NCBI GenBank assembly: GCA_050292445.1 | Contig: JBNKLQ010000220.1 | Coordinates: forward strand, 1-10,758 | DNA length: 10,758 bases | Origin: Leptofilum sp050292445 | Lineage (GTDB): Bacteria; Chloroflexota; Anaerolineae; Promineifilales; Promineifilaceae | Reading direction: 5' to 3' | Part shown: positions 1 to 7,322 of the stretch, in pieces | How the letters are laid out: each line of letters starts with the position of its first letter | How positions within the stretch are numbered: the stretch's first letter is position 1 | Translations under genes and position numbers: made by a program | The notes under the pieces: model-generated | What the model saw: the letters and a program-made list of their open reading frames with translations, nothing else | What the model was told of the DNA's origin: nothing | The model's database searches: none

Positions 1-2
1 AC

Positions 3-200
3 GACAGCGACACTTGGTCGGCCGACACGATTGGCCAGCTCATGAACATTTCCCTGGCGCAGGCGTGGGACTGGATCAATCTACTCAGTCATCACTGGTT
101 TATCACCAATGTGGGCGGCCCCAATTACAAAATCACTGATGGCCTGCGCCAATTTTTGCGCGCCGCGCTGGGCCAAAAGCTCATCGAGCCAAAATGTTAA
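3..200 (+). CDS. C-terminal fragment of an unidentified protein with a probable winged-helix end
   Basis: An open frame enters from the left edge and ends at TAA (198-200), leaving 65 residues. The fragment reads as alternating amphipathic helices (TIGQLMNISLAQAWDWI, then LLSHHWFI) followed by a short turn (NVGGPNYKIT) and a final helix (DGLRQFLRAAL). That order resembles a winged helix-turn-helix: helix, recognition helix, beta wing. The assignment rests on this pattern only. Codon use and GC match the following NTPase gene, and the strand is the same. The start and the main domain lie outside the window, so function cannot be named. STAND NTPases also carry winged helices after the ATPase module, so this could be the end of a similar protein, but nothing visible proves it. 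Confidence 0.6.
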   Translation, partial: DSDTWSADTIGQLMNISLAQAWDWINLLSHHWFITNVGGPNYKITDGLRQFLRAALGQKLIEPKC

Positions 201-204
201 ATTT

Positions 205-348
205 TATCCGCAGATTACGCAGATTTTTATTTTGCTTGAACTGATTTGTTATTGAAAGGGATACAGATGAACATTGATTCATACAGATTCTTCTCATTTT
301 TCTCTGCGAATCTCTGCGCTTTCTCTGTGTAACTCTGTGTCCCTCTTT
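205..348. repeat. Intergenic CGCAGAT / CTCTGYG short-unit repeat block
   Basis: The spacer between the first two genes is made of short repeated units, not unique sequence. At 208-224 CGCAGATT occurs twice in tandem. At 261-268 and 281-288 there are two ATACAGAT copies. From 300 to 341 four near-tandem CTCTGCG/CTCTGTG units run one after another and end in CTCTGTGTCC. A related block lies at 9463-9532. Blocks of this style (ACACAGATTACGCAGAT and its complement) are familiar from intergenic regions of many environmental bacteria, where they give rise to spurious short ORFs; the antisense frame here is one such. No function is assigned. A promoter for the downstream gene could lie within, but I see no convincing -35/-10 pair. 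Confidence 0.65.
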
Positions 349-352
349 ATCC

Positions 353-358
353 AAGGAG
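353..358 (+). promoter_or_regulatory. Shine-Dalgarno AAGGAG deciding the STAND gene start
   Basis: AAGGAG lies 6 bases before ATG365, a normal spacing. It touches ATG359 with no spacer, so initiation at 359 is less likely. The difference is two residues. Confidence 0.7.
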
Positions 359-364
359 ATGCCG

Positions 365-3300
365 ATGCGTGAAGAGGCATTGTTGGCAGCCACCAACCAA
401 CCAAGAGAATTAGTCAGCCGCAACGCGGAGATGCGCCGGATTCGGGAGGCGATCTACCAGACGAGCAGCGACTGCCACATTGTGCTGATTGCTGGTCCTG
501 GCGGCCTGGGCAAAACGCGCATGATCGAAGAGGCGCTGCGACGCATGGGGCACGAACCAACGCGCCAGCTGTACGGCCGTCCCGCCGACGATTGGCAGCA
601 GCAGTTTGGTCACAAAGCGATAGCCTGTAATTTGCTGGACTTTAGCGACATCCGCCTGCATTCGCGGGATTTTTTCCTGGAGACGATTGGCAGCAGCCAG
701 ACCTGGAACGGCGCGGTGGAATTTAGCCGCCACGAGATGGCCCGGGCCCGGCAGCGGCGGCTGATGGATGCGGGCGCTGCTTATTCGCTGGTGGAGAAGG
801 CCACCGAAGCGGCCGAAATTGATTTCCGGCGCGATTACCACAAAGCGGCGGGCATGTACCGGCTGGTGGTTCCTCTTGATACGACAGAACAGCTCTCGAT
901 TGTCAGCTCCGGCTGGCTGCTGGAGCGGGATTTGCTGGAGCCGAAGGAAATAGCCTTTAGCACGCAGCAATGGTTGGTGGATCAGATTGAACACGGCCGT
1001 TTCCCCAACAGCACCCTCCTCATTGCCGGACGTGAAGAAGAAGGCGAACATTATTTTGCCATGCTCAGTGAGGCGGTAGAGAAGGCGCGCAAGCCGACGA
1101 AGCTCACGGTGCTCAACCTGGAGCCGTTTAGCGAAGCCGAAACCCGCAGCTATTTTGCCTCTTTGCGCGAGGACTGGCAGAAACGGCCGCAAAATAACCT
1201 GGCCCAGGACGTGTCCGACACGCTTGATGTGCTCATCGATGATGAAGAGCAGTTGCGTCTGCTGCATTTGTACACCGGCGGGCAGCCGATTCGGCTCTCG
1301 CTGTACACAGACATTTTAATTGAAGGCCGCACCATGCCGGAACCGCTGCAAGATTCGCTGCTGCAAGCGTACGACCGGGTTGGGGGCGGCGCTGAGTCTG
1401 AGGAGATGTTGACGGCGCGACAGGAAATTGAGGGAGAGTTTGTGCGACTGCTGTTTAGCCAGCCAGGGCTGCGCTCCCAGATTTTGCAGGCATTGGTGCG
1501 GGCCACGCGGGGGCTAAAGGCCGAGCAGCTCCATTTTGTGCTGGACAGCAAACCTGGCGACACGCCAGAAACGTGGCCGCCGGATCAGCTGCGGCTGGCC
1601 GAAATCGAATCTGAACTGGTGGCGATGCAGTCGATGTCGCTCATCAAGCAAAAATCCGGCGGGCGGATCGGTTTGCAGGATGAGGTGTATCGTATCTACG
1701 CTGAACACATGAACAGCACGGAAGCCAACCGGCAGGCGGAAATGGCGGCGCGGCAGCAGCTTTACCAGCGGCTGCGCGACTGGGCCAACAGCAATCGGCA
1801 GCGGGTGCAGGCGGAACGCACGGCGTACATTCGCCATGATTTGAGCCGCATTCGCCAGGAACGGCCGTCTACCATCCTCAACACCCACATGCCCAAACCC
1901 ACCGCCGAAGAGGAACTGCGGCGCAACCAGTTGTTGAGCGAATTGCAAGATTTAGATTTGGAATACCTGCATTACAATTTGCTGCTCAACCCGGACACCC
2001 ATTTTAACGACACCTACTACAGCCTGGCCAACAAGCAAAACCGGGCGCTCAACGTCGCTTCGGGGGCGGTGGTGCAGTCAGAGGTGTGGCGGCTGCTTCA
2101 AGATAAGTACGCCTTTGCTTTTGTAGACATGGAGCCGCGTAGCGCCATTAGCGAACGGGGCGAACATCCGGCGATGGTGCTGCATCGCGCTGCCCAGCAA
2201 GATGACGCGGCCACCTGGATTTTACGCTTTTGGATGACCAAGCAGTATCAGCGGGCGGTCCAGTTTGCCGATGCGGTGGATACGGCCGTTTCCCAACTTA
2301 GCAACGAGCACGAACGGCACAGCTGGCAGCACACTTTTGCCCGCGGGCAGCGCCACTGCTGGCGTGAACTGGCCCACATCTACCTGGGCGAAGGCATCCC
2401 CGACGCCGTGGGCCACCTGCAAACCATCGTCCATGACCTTACCCGGTTGGCCCAGGCCGACATCCACACCGAAGTGTTCCCTGGCGAGAACGGCTTTGTG
2501 GGGCATCCCGCTTACCCGCGCCTCATTTTCACCATTGCCAACTGCTACACTGTACTGGGCAACGGGCTGACCATCCTGGGCGATTATCGGGATGCTGTAG
2601 AAGCGTACGGCGCGGCGCTGAAATATTTGCGCCAACTGCCACCCACCGACCAGCAGGCCTCAACGCTGAACAATCTGGCGCAAGCCCTGGTGGAAATGGG
2701 CAAAAAGCGGGCCATCCGCGTTTGCAACGAGGGGTTGCAGCTGCGGATTAACTCGGGCGAACTGCTGCCCATTGCCGGATCGTACAATACCCTGGCGCAG
2801 ATCATGAACGAACTACACCGCTCGCGCGAAGCGCTGCAAGCCAGCGCCACCGCTTTTGCCATCGCTGCCGAAATAGGGGATTCGCGGTCCACCGGCCTGA
2901 GCATGATGCACATCGCTGAGGGACTGCGCCGCCTGGTGCGTGAAGACCAAACGTTGTCGGACACGGACGTGGATGAGATTTACCGCACGGCCGAACACGC
3001 TGTGGGGCAGGCACAGGAAATCTTTATGGCCAGCAACGCCCGCAATGAGGCGATTAGGGTGATTGAGATCAATGTCGAGACGGGCTGTTTGTACCGGGAT
3101 TGGCTGGAACGCACGGCGGAAACGGCCGTGCCGGACATCTGGCAGCAGCGGCTGGGGCGGGCCAAGTATTTCCTGGAAAGCGGGGTAAAGGGGGCACAGC
3201 AGCTGGGGCTGATCCGCTTTGAGCTGGATGCGCTAGTCAATCTGGCCTGGACTCATTATGTGGCTGGTGACGAAAACAATCTGGCGCAGACGCTGGAAAC

Positions 3301-3748
3301 GGCCGATACGCTCTTCCCCCCAGACGTGCGCTTGCGGCCAGGAGAGCCGCCGCCAGGCACCCAAGACAAGCCCCCCTTCTTTTTCCAACATTTGAGCAAG
3401 CTGTACAGTTTGCACGGCCGTATCGCTTTCGATAGCTATTTTGCCGTGGCAGACTCTGCCAGCCGCGTTGCCCAACACCACCTGGCCCGCGCCGCCGAGG
3501 CGTACGTACTGGCGTTGGGCTATGCCCAGCTTTTCTCGCCGAGGTCTGTGGGGATTACGGCCGTTTACGACGCCCTCTACGACTATCTGAAGCAGCTAGA
3601 CGCCACCCAGCTGACCAACTTCTACCGCTACGAGCAGCAGCAGCGCACCCGCTACCACCTGGAAGCCATCAAGGCCCAGCTAGAAAACCTGGGCGACCTA
3701 CAAGATTTCCTGCTAGACTGCTTCGGGGATTATTACGCGGAGATTTAG
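365..3748 (+). CDS. STAND-type NTPase with winged helix and TPR-like C-terminal half
   Basis: This is a large (1127-residue) P-loop NTPase of the STAND (NB-ARC/AfsR/MalT-like) type. Such proteins act as ATP-driven sensors or scaffolds. Visible motifs, in order: a LVSRNAEMRRI box (about 16-26) like the FVGRE box of STAND proteins; Walker A GPGGLGKT (44-51); a probable Walker B strand ending LVVPLD (Asp172); LLIAGRE (218-224), like the STAND sensor strand; PFSEAE (254-259); and GGQP (305-308), equivalent to the GxP motif. A winged-helix segment follows at about 369-449. The C-terminal half is helical and TPR-like, clearest at about 720-840 (GDYRDAVEAYGAAL, then NNLAQALVEMG). No effector domain (nuclease, TIR, protease) or LuxR HTH is recognised. 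ATG365 is chosen because AAGGAG (353-358) sits 6 bases before it; it directly abuts the alternative ATG at 359. GC and motif content match the chromosome. Specific function unknown. Confidence 0.85.
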   Translation: MREEALLAATNQPRELVSRNAEMRRIREAIYQTSSDCHIVLIAGPGGLGKTRMIEEALRRMGHEPTRQLYGRPADDWQQQFGHKAIACNLLDFSDIRLHSRDFFLETIGSSQTWNGAVEFSRHEMARARQRRLMDAGAAYSLVEKATEAAEIDFRRDYHKAAGMYRLVVPLDTTEQLSIVSSGWLLERDLLEPKEIAFSTQQWLVDQIEHGRFPNSTLLIAGREEEGEHYFAMLSEAVEKARKPTKLTVLNLEPFSEAETRSYFASLREDWQKRPQNNLAQDVSDTLDVLIDDEEQLRLLHLYTGGQPIRLSLYTDILIEGRTMPEPLQDSLLQAYDRVGGGAESEEMLTARQEIEGEFVRLLFSQPGLRSQILQALVRATRGLKAEQLHFVLDSKPGDTPETWPPDQLRLAEIESELVAMQSMSLIKQKSGGRIGLQDEVYRIYAEHMNSTEANRQAEMAARQQLYQRLRDWANSNRQRVQAERTAYIRHDLSRIRQERPSTILNTHMPKPTAEEELRRNQLLSELQDLDLEYLHYNLLLNPDTHFNDTYYSLANKQNRALNVASGAVVQSEVWRLLQDKYAFAFVDMEPRSAISERGEHPAMVLHRAAQQDDAATWILRFWMTKQYQRAVQFADAVDTAVSQLSNEHERHSWQHTFARGQRHCWRELAHIYLGEGIPDAVGHLQTIVHDLTRLAQADIHTEVFPGENGFVGHPAYPRLIFTIANCYTVLGNGLTILGDYRDAVEAYGAALKYLRQLPPTDQQASTLNNLAQALVEMGKKRAIRVCNEGLQLRINSGELLPIAGSYNTLAQIMNELHRSREALQASATAFAIAAEIGDSRSTGLSMMHIAEGLRRLVREDQTLSDTDVDEIYRTAEHAVGQAQEIFMASNARNEAIRVIEINVETGCLYRDWLERTAETAVPDIWQQRLGRAKYFLESGVKGAQQLGLIRFELDALVNLAWTHYVAGDENNLAQTLETADTLFPPDVRLRPGEPPPGTQDKPPFFFQHLSKLYSLHGRIAFDSYFAVADSASRVAQHHLARAAEAYVLALGYAQLFSPRSVGITAVYDALYDYLKQLDATQLTNFYRYEQQQRTRYHLEAIKAQLENLGDLQDFLLDCFGDYYAEI

Positions 3749-3868
3749 AGACTAACCGATTTGTGGATAAAATTTTGTAGCTGAGGATTCTTTCCGCATG
3801 CCACAAAGCCTATAACCTATCGAAAAACTAGCCAGAACGGGGAATGTTTTTGAAATTTAAAAATTATC

Positions 3869-4549
3869 ATGATAAATACTGGAATTATTAATGCAACTCT
3901 GGGAATTATTGAGAATGCTGAAAGGATAACAGTTGATAGCTTTAGAGAAGGTGGGATAGAAACAGAGCCTACTTTTACAGATCGCTTTCTTGGTAGTATG
4001 GAAATGGGTCTTGATTATAGGGGTGTTGTTGCAAACGGTTATCGTATTCGAGCACGAACACTTCGTGATAGAGGACCAAACGCTCCAGAAAATGAGTTTG
4101 GAGCAGATTTTGTGAGCATATTTGATGTTGATGTGTCAGGATATAAATTGTCTAAGGGTTTTTTAGCTCAAGCAAAGTTTTCTGAAAAAGAAGGCGTTCG
4201 AATTGTTAATAAGGAAAATTATCGCCATCCTATGGTTCAAGTTCGGATTGGTAACAGTAGATTGAAACACCAGTGCGAAAATATGCTAAGGATATCTCAA
4301 GCGAGTTTTATTTTTGTTTACTCTCGTAGAGGAATTTACGTCGTACCAGCTACTACCATTATGAGCGTCGAAAATGATCGGACTTGGCAAGAAGTTTATT
4401 CAAAAAGGCTGCGATATTTTTATGGTGAACATTTAATGTGTTTTGTGGGAGATTTAAGCCTTGACGCTTTTGACGATGAGACTTTACGTCGTAGAAGAGC
4501 AGAGTCTGAAGCAAAGGCGGCCTTACTTATTCAGGTTCGGGACAGTTAA
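3869..4549 (+). CDS. Putative PD-(D/E)XK-like nuclease (GAD...QAK), AT-rich island
   Basis: This is a 226-residue protein without a family I can name. The central part looks like a restriction-endonuclease fold: Glu33 in TEPTFTDR, then EFGAD with Asp80 followed by a hydrophobic strand (FVSIFDVDV), then a second strand ending in Gln101-Ala-Lys103 (FLAQAKF). A GxD-about 20 residues-QxK layout is typical of Mrr-like PD-(D/E)XK enzymes, so DNA cleavage is a reasonable inference but not proven. The C-terminus (RRRRAESEAKAALL) is a charged helix. Base composition drops sharply here (a sampled block is about 35% G+C), unlike the preceding gene, suggesting transfer. ATG3869 has no good Shine-Dalgarno; an in-frame TGA at 3851-3853 prevents a start further upstream. 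The next gene, 86 bases downstream on the same strand, may be cotranscribed. Confidence 0.6.
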   Translation: MINTGIINATLGIIENAERITVDSFREGGIETEPTFTDRFLGSMEMGLDYRGVVANGYRIRARTLRDRGPNAPENEFGADFVSIFDVDVSGYKLSKGFLAQAKFSEKEGVRIVNKENYRHPMVQVRIGNSRLKHQCENMLRISQASFIFVYSRRGIYVVPATTIMSVENDRTWQEVYSKRLRYFYGEHLMCFVGDLSLDAFDDETLRRRRAESEAKAALLIQVRDS

Positions 4550-4635
4550 CACAAATGCTGTAAGATTTTAGACGAACAGTACACTGCCCTCAGAATTTGC
4601 TCGTGATATAAGTAGCGGGGAGTAGAACAAGCTAA

Positions 4636-5061
4636 ATGAAATCAACCAAAAAGGTAGATTGGGATACATCGAAGATTATATCTGATGCCATTGATGGACG
4701 ATTAGGTGAATGCCTTGCTAATGTTGTGAGAGCCTTCATTGATAATCGTGAAGTGCTTCCAGCGGACGCAGTTCTAATTGAAGGTATCTACTACCACGGT
4801 GGTCAACCTCATCTTCATACGTGGATAGAGACCCCCAACAGCATCATTGATCTATCTCTTGTTCACGACACGAGCCTTGCGCTGTACGGACCTGTGCAAT
4901 ACTATCCCATCCAGCCACGTAGCGAGAGTGAAATCAATAGTTTGTACGGAGATGAACCGCGCGAACCGGGTGTTTGTTTAATAATGAATCTCGGTTTTTA
5001 TGATCCAAGAGTTATCAACCTTTTAAACGAAATAGATACACCGCCAGGCTTGAGGCAATGA
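4636..5061 (+). CDS. Small transglutaminase/papain-like cysteine protein (putative)
   Basis: A 141-residue protein, intermediate in GC (a sampled block is about 45%). Three conserved-looking spots fit a Cys-His-Asp catalytic set of the transglutaminase/papain-like superfamily: Cys26 in GECLANV at the start of a helix, His61 in HLHTWIE, and Asp72 in SIIDLS. The His-x-Trp then (I/V)(I/V)D arrangement is common in small bacterial proteins of that fold, which can be peptidases, transamidases or inactive versions. The family is not certain and the reading is motif-based. The best upstream Shine-Dalgarno-like string, GGGGAG (4617-4622), is 13 bases away, which is long. Its stop overlaps the next gene's start as ATGA, so the two are probably made together. 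Confidence 0.55.
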   Translation: MKSTKKVDWDTSKIISDAIDGRLGECLANVVRAFIDNREVLPADAVLIEGIYYHGGQPHLHTWIETPNSIIDLSLVHDTSLALYGPVQYYPIQPRSESEINSLYGDEPREPGVCLIMNLGFYDPRVINLLNEIDTPPGLRQ

Positions 5062-5624
5062 CCCACTATGAAAAGAATTCGCTTCCACCAGCAAGTAACG
5101 TAAGCTGTCAAAGAGGCAGGTATAATTCTGTGCAAATTATAAAATTAGTAAGTTGGGAAAGAGACGTCCTTCCCGCATGGAGGAGAGCATCTGGAAATGC
5201 TAAAAGCCCCAATTCAGATATTTGGGGCAAACTGCCTATCGGCGTTTCTTGGTTTTTCGGATACATCGAAAAGGCAGACCTTCAAAACTTATATGTTATA
5301 GGTTCTGGAGACTGGAAAAAGGTTTTCGGCACTTATAGACTTTTAGATGTGGCTGCTGATACCTCTGACGAAGATGACAATTATCATCATCGCAAAAAGA
5401 TTCGTGGGATTCAAAAATCAGTTTCTGAAGGAGAGCTGTTTGAACCTATAATTGCTGTTGCCCATTCTAAAAAAGGGCCATTTGTCATTATTGATGGTAA
5501 TCATCGTGCTGTAACTTACTCGAAGCTTGGCCAATTGGAATCCCAGGAAATATTTCTTGGTTTGCATCAGGACATAAAAGAGTTCTCATGGTATAGGTTG
5601 GCCTTACAAGAAGAGAGTTCCTAA
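5058..5624 (+). CDS. ParB/sulfiredoxin-fold protein with DGNHR motif
   Basis: A 188-residue protein whose C-terminal half matches the ParB/sulfiredoxin fold: a helix (RGIQKSVSEG), then FEPIIAVAH (128-136), a strand FVIIDGNHRAVTY with DGNHR at 146-150, and a final strand IFLGLH. In this superfamily the (G/D)xxHR box binds a nucleotide or its phosphates. Members include ParB CTPases, sulfiredoxin, DGQHR proteins of DNA phosphorothioation systems and some nucleases. The N-terminal 120 residues (IWGKLPIGVSWFFGYI and later an acidic DTSDEDD stretch) are not recognised. It begins inside the previous gene's stop (ATGA at 5058-5061), a translational-coupling arrangement, so the partner is probably functional as well as physical. 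No partner ParA or centromere-like repeats are present, so chromosome segregation is unlikely. Confidence 0.7.
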   Translation: MTHYEKNSLPPASNVSCQRGRYNSVQIIKLVSWERDVLPAWRRASGNAKSPNSDIWGKLPIGVSWFFGYIEKADLQNLYVIGSGDWKKVFGTYRLLDVAADTSDEDDNYHHRKKIRGIQKSVSEGELFEPIIAVAHSKKGPFVIIDGNHRAVTYSKLGQLESQEIFLGLHQDIKEFSWYRLALQEESS

Positions 5625-5665
5625 TGTTGGTTGGTCAGCGTGAGGCTTGCTTGGTTTACTAGCCC

Positions 5666-6139
5666 TCAAACCTTAATCATCCCACCATGATAAACAAGCT
5701 CATACACCTTCACGCCATCTCGCGTGATCCATTCCTGGCCGGTAAAGGATTGGAAGTCGCCCTGGCTGGTGTCTGTGTAGCTGAATGTGCCAACGGTGTG
5801 GGTGAAGCCGCCCAAAAAGCGCCCTTCTTCATATAATTTTGACAGGCTTTGTTTGATGATTTGTCCGGCTTCAGCGGCCGTAATTTTTTCTGGTTGAAGG
5901 ATACGGCCGTAATAATTCATTGCCCAAATTGGTTCATCATTTTCATAAACTACCTCTTGGCCAATAAAATCTGTGCCACCAAAATAGCTGTCCAGGTACG
6001 AAAAACCCCCGTCTTGAAAGGCCAAATCATGCGAGCTTTTTCGGCTTGATTCCGTTGTTTGGCCATCACCCACGTAGGTGGCTGCCTTTGCCTGCACGAT
6101 AAACTGATTGAGTTTGTCCGGTGAAGTCGTAGGTGTCAT
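5666..6139 (-). CDS. DUF5680 domain-containing protein
   Basis: A 157-residue soluble protein that I recognise as DUF5680. It has an N-terminal helix (LNQFIVQAKAATYVG), the central FSYLDSYFGGTDFIGQEVVY, then WAMNYYGRIL, and ends with FQSFTGQEWI, VYELVYHGG. The family is usually a single compact domain of about this size and is of unknown biochemical function; members are often found alone or joined to HTH regulators. No HTH is present here. The ATG at 6137-6139 is preferred because AGGGAG lies about 7 bases upstream; a longer frame could start at 6181 but has no such site. It is monocistronic on this evidence, converging with the island genes (41 bases from the ParB-like stop). A palindromic element 50-120 bases upstream could influence it. 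Confidence 0.75.
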   Translation of the reverse strand: MTPTTSPDKLNQFIVQAKAATYVGDGQTTESSRKSSHDLAFQDGGFSYLDSYFGGTDFIGQEVVYENDEPIWAMNYYGRILQPEKITAAEAGQIIKQSLSKLYEEGRFLGGFTHTVGTFSYTDTSQGDFQSFTGQEWITRDGVKVYELVYHGGMIKV

Positions 6140-6186
6140 TGTGTTTCTCCCTTTAAGTGAAGTAAGGTTGGACTGACGCAAATTAG

Positions 6187-6260
6187 ACGCAGGACTGACA
6201 GTCCTAATTATGGCGGTATTGTGGCTGTAATTACCAAGGACTGCCAGTCCTTTGCTGCGT
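6187..6260. repeat. 74-bp imperfect palindrome with paired AGGACTGnCAGTCCT
   Basis: Two short palindromes, AGGACTGACAGTCCT (6191-6205) and AAGGACTGCCAGTCCTT (6236-6252), are arranged symmetrically inside a larger inverted repeat. Outer ends are ACGCAG (6187-6192) and CTGCGT (6255-6260), and inner TAATTA boxes are at 6205-6210 and 6228-6233. The nested symmetry suggests a small non-autonomous repeat (MITE- or REP-like), or a two-site operator for the DUF5680 gene whose start is 48 bases away. No coding potential is seen. Confidence 0.7.
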
Positions 6261-6294
6261 AAGTTCTATATAGGGAAAGCATCAACCACATTTA

Positions 6295-6312
6295 TGACAT
6301 GTTGTGACATGT
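6295..6312. repeat. Two TGACATGT copies, 10-bp spacing
   Basis: TGACATGT occurs at 6295-6302 and 6305-6312, one helical turn apart, each containing the self-complementary ACATGT. It may be a regulator binding site or chance. Confidence 0.3.
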
Positions 6313-6321
6313 ATGTTCAGG

Positions 6322-6377
6322 AGATTGGGCCAATTTTTTCAATATGAAGCCATGACCGGAGAAAATTGGCCCAATCT
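6322..6377. repeat. Hairpin with 16-bp perfect stem, downstream of the DUF4386 gene
   Basis: AGATTGGGCCAATTTT (6322-6337) is the exact reverse complement of 6362-6377, with a 24-base loop; allowing one mismatch the stem reaches 19 positions. It lies 43 bases past the stop of the - strand membrane-protein gene. It could stop or protect that transcript, but neither strand has a U-tract after the stem, so it is not a canonical intrinsic terminator. A dispersed palindromic repeat is the other reading. Confidence 0.75.
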
Positions 6378-6419
6378 TGGCCAAGCAGTTGTACAGACAC
6401 CACGTTTTTTTGATTTGGC

Positions 6420-7109
6420 TCAGGCAGGTTGAAGAACAAATTTCTCCCACTGTGCCACGTTGACCCCTTTTATCAGAAGCCATAAGGGCAGAACCAATTC
6501 GCCAACGAACGTAAACTGGCTAATCGTCACCCCAAAGTTGGGAAAAAGGAAAAAGGCAAACGAATCCGCTAGATAGCCAAAACAGCCAATAATCAATAAG
6601 ACACCAATCAGTTTGGGAATGTAGCTTGACTTGAAAACTAAATAACCCATCGGAAACAACCACAAGCCCCAAAATATACTGGCAATCTGAATGCCAACTT
6701 CGTGTAAATCAAGAAATAGAGCCGCTAGAGTGAGGGATGGATCGGCCGTTTGCAATAGCAGTAGAGCCACAGCCCGATTTGCTTCGGTAAGCATGGCAAT
6801 AGGGGCACCGAGCAGAATAAATATGACCATCAGCAGCGCCATATTTTTGTTAACTGGATTGAGCAACCTGTATAAAAATAAAACGACAAAAAGGTTGACG
6901 ACCTGGATAAGTAAAGCAGTGACGATGCTGAGGCGGAATAGGGATTCATGGGCCAAAATATTGCTGGCGGTTGTCGTCATTTCTCCAGGAACAATCAGCG
7001 TGGCTGGATATATCAGGCCGAGGATGCCGAGTGGGAGTAAAAGTAAATATAGACCTCCGGCAATTCTGGCCGTTTTATTGGGATTTGATTTTTCGTTGGT
7101 AATCACCAT
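6420..7109 (-). CDS. DUF4386 family integral membrane protein
   Basis: A 229-residue, very hydrophobic protein with six predicted membrane segments (about residues 13-38, 57-80, 89-118, 136-158, 163-186 and 196-213). The N-terminal KTARIAGGLYLL and the overall layout match DUF4386, a family of uncharacterised bacterial membrane proteins of about 220-240 residues. The segment LHEVGIQIASIFWGLWLFPMG (split around residues 135-155) is typical of the family's conserved fourth helix. AGGAG (7114-7118, complement) lies five bases before ATG at 7107-7109, a good start. It is divergent from the lipoprotein esterase gene across a 270-base spacer. No function is known for the family and the context adds none. 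Confidence 0.8.
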   Translation of the reverse strand: MVITNEKSNPNKTARIAGGLYLLLLPLGILGLIYPATLIVPGEMTTTASNILAHESLFRLSIVTALLIQVVNLFVVLFLYRLLNPVNKNMALLMVIFILLGAPIAMLTEANRAVALLLLQTADPSLTLAALFLDLHEVGIQIASIFWGLWLFPMGYLVFKSSYIPKLIGVLLIIGCFGYLADSFAFFLFPNFGVTISQFTFVGELVLPLWLLIKGVNVAQWEKFVLQPA

Positions 7110-7322
7110 TTTTCTCCTGTTATTTCCTGGCGCGATTGTCAGACCGTCAAACCGCTCTGTTCGCTGCCGAATTCAAGTTACAAATAGCCTAGCGGCAGCA
7201 GGGTATGAACGTATAGACACGAAAGTGTTGTTTGGAGTGTTGTTTGGCGATACTGAGAGAGGAACTGACCTGGCTGGTATGTGCCTGCGATGCAACTTTT
7301 TGCGAAATAGCCGTTACCTAAT

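Noticed and set aside
181..423. Antisense open frame of 80 codons over the spacer and start of the STAND gene
   Set aside because: Its sequence derives from the CTCTG/CAGAT repeats and it overlaps a better gene; this is the usual spurious ORF produced by such repeats.
410..3481. Several long antisense and alternate-frame open reading frames inside the STAND gene
   Set aside because: They are shadows in GC-rich coding DNA; none shows a recognisable domain and all conflict with a gene having clear motifs.
365..3748. LuxR/MalT-type transcription activator
   Set aside because: The C-terminus (ending LLDCFGDYYAEI) has no LuxR-type helix-turn-helix.
5058..5624. Chromosome or plasmid partition ParB
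   Set aside because: There is no ParA partner, no parS-like repeats and no HTH after the ParB-like fold; only the DGNHR fold element is shared.
3827..5664. ACTAGCC at 3827-3833 and 5658-5664 as possible att-type direct repeats bounding the island
   Set aside because: Seven bases is too short to stand out, and there is no integrase or tRNA gene at either edge.
5641..5668. TGAGGCT...AGCCCTCA as a bidirectional terminator between convergent genes
   Set aside because: The stem is short with a bulge and there is no T-tract on either side.
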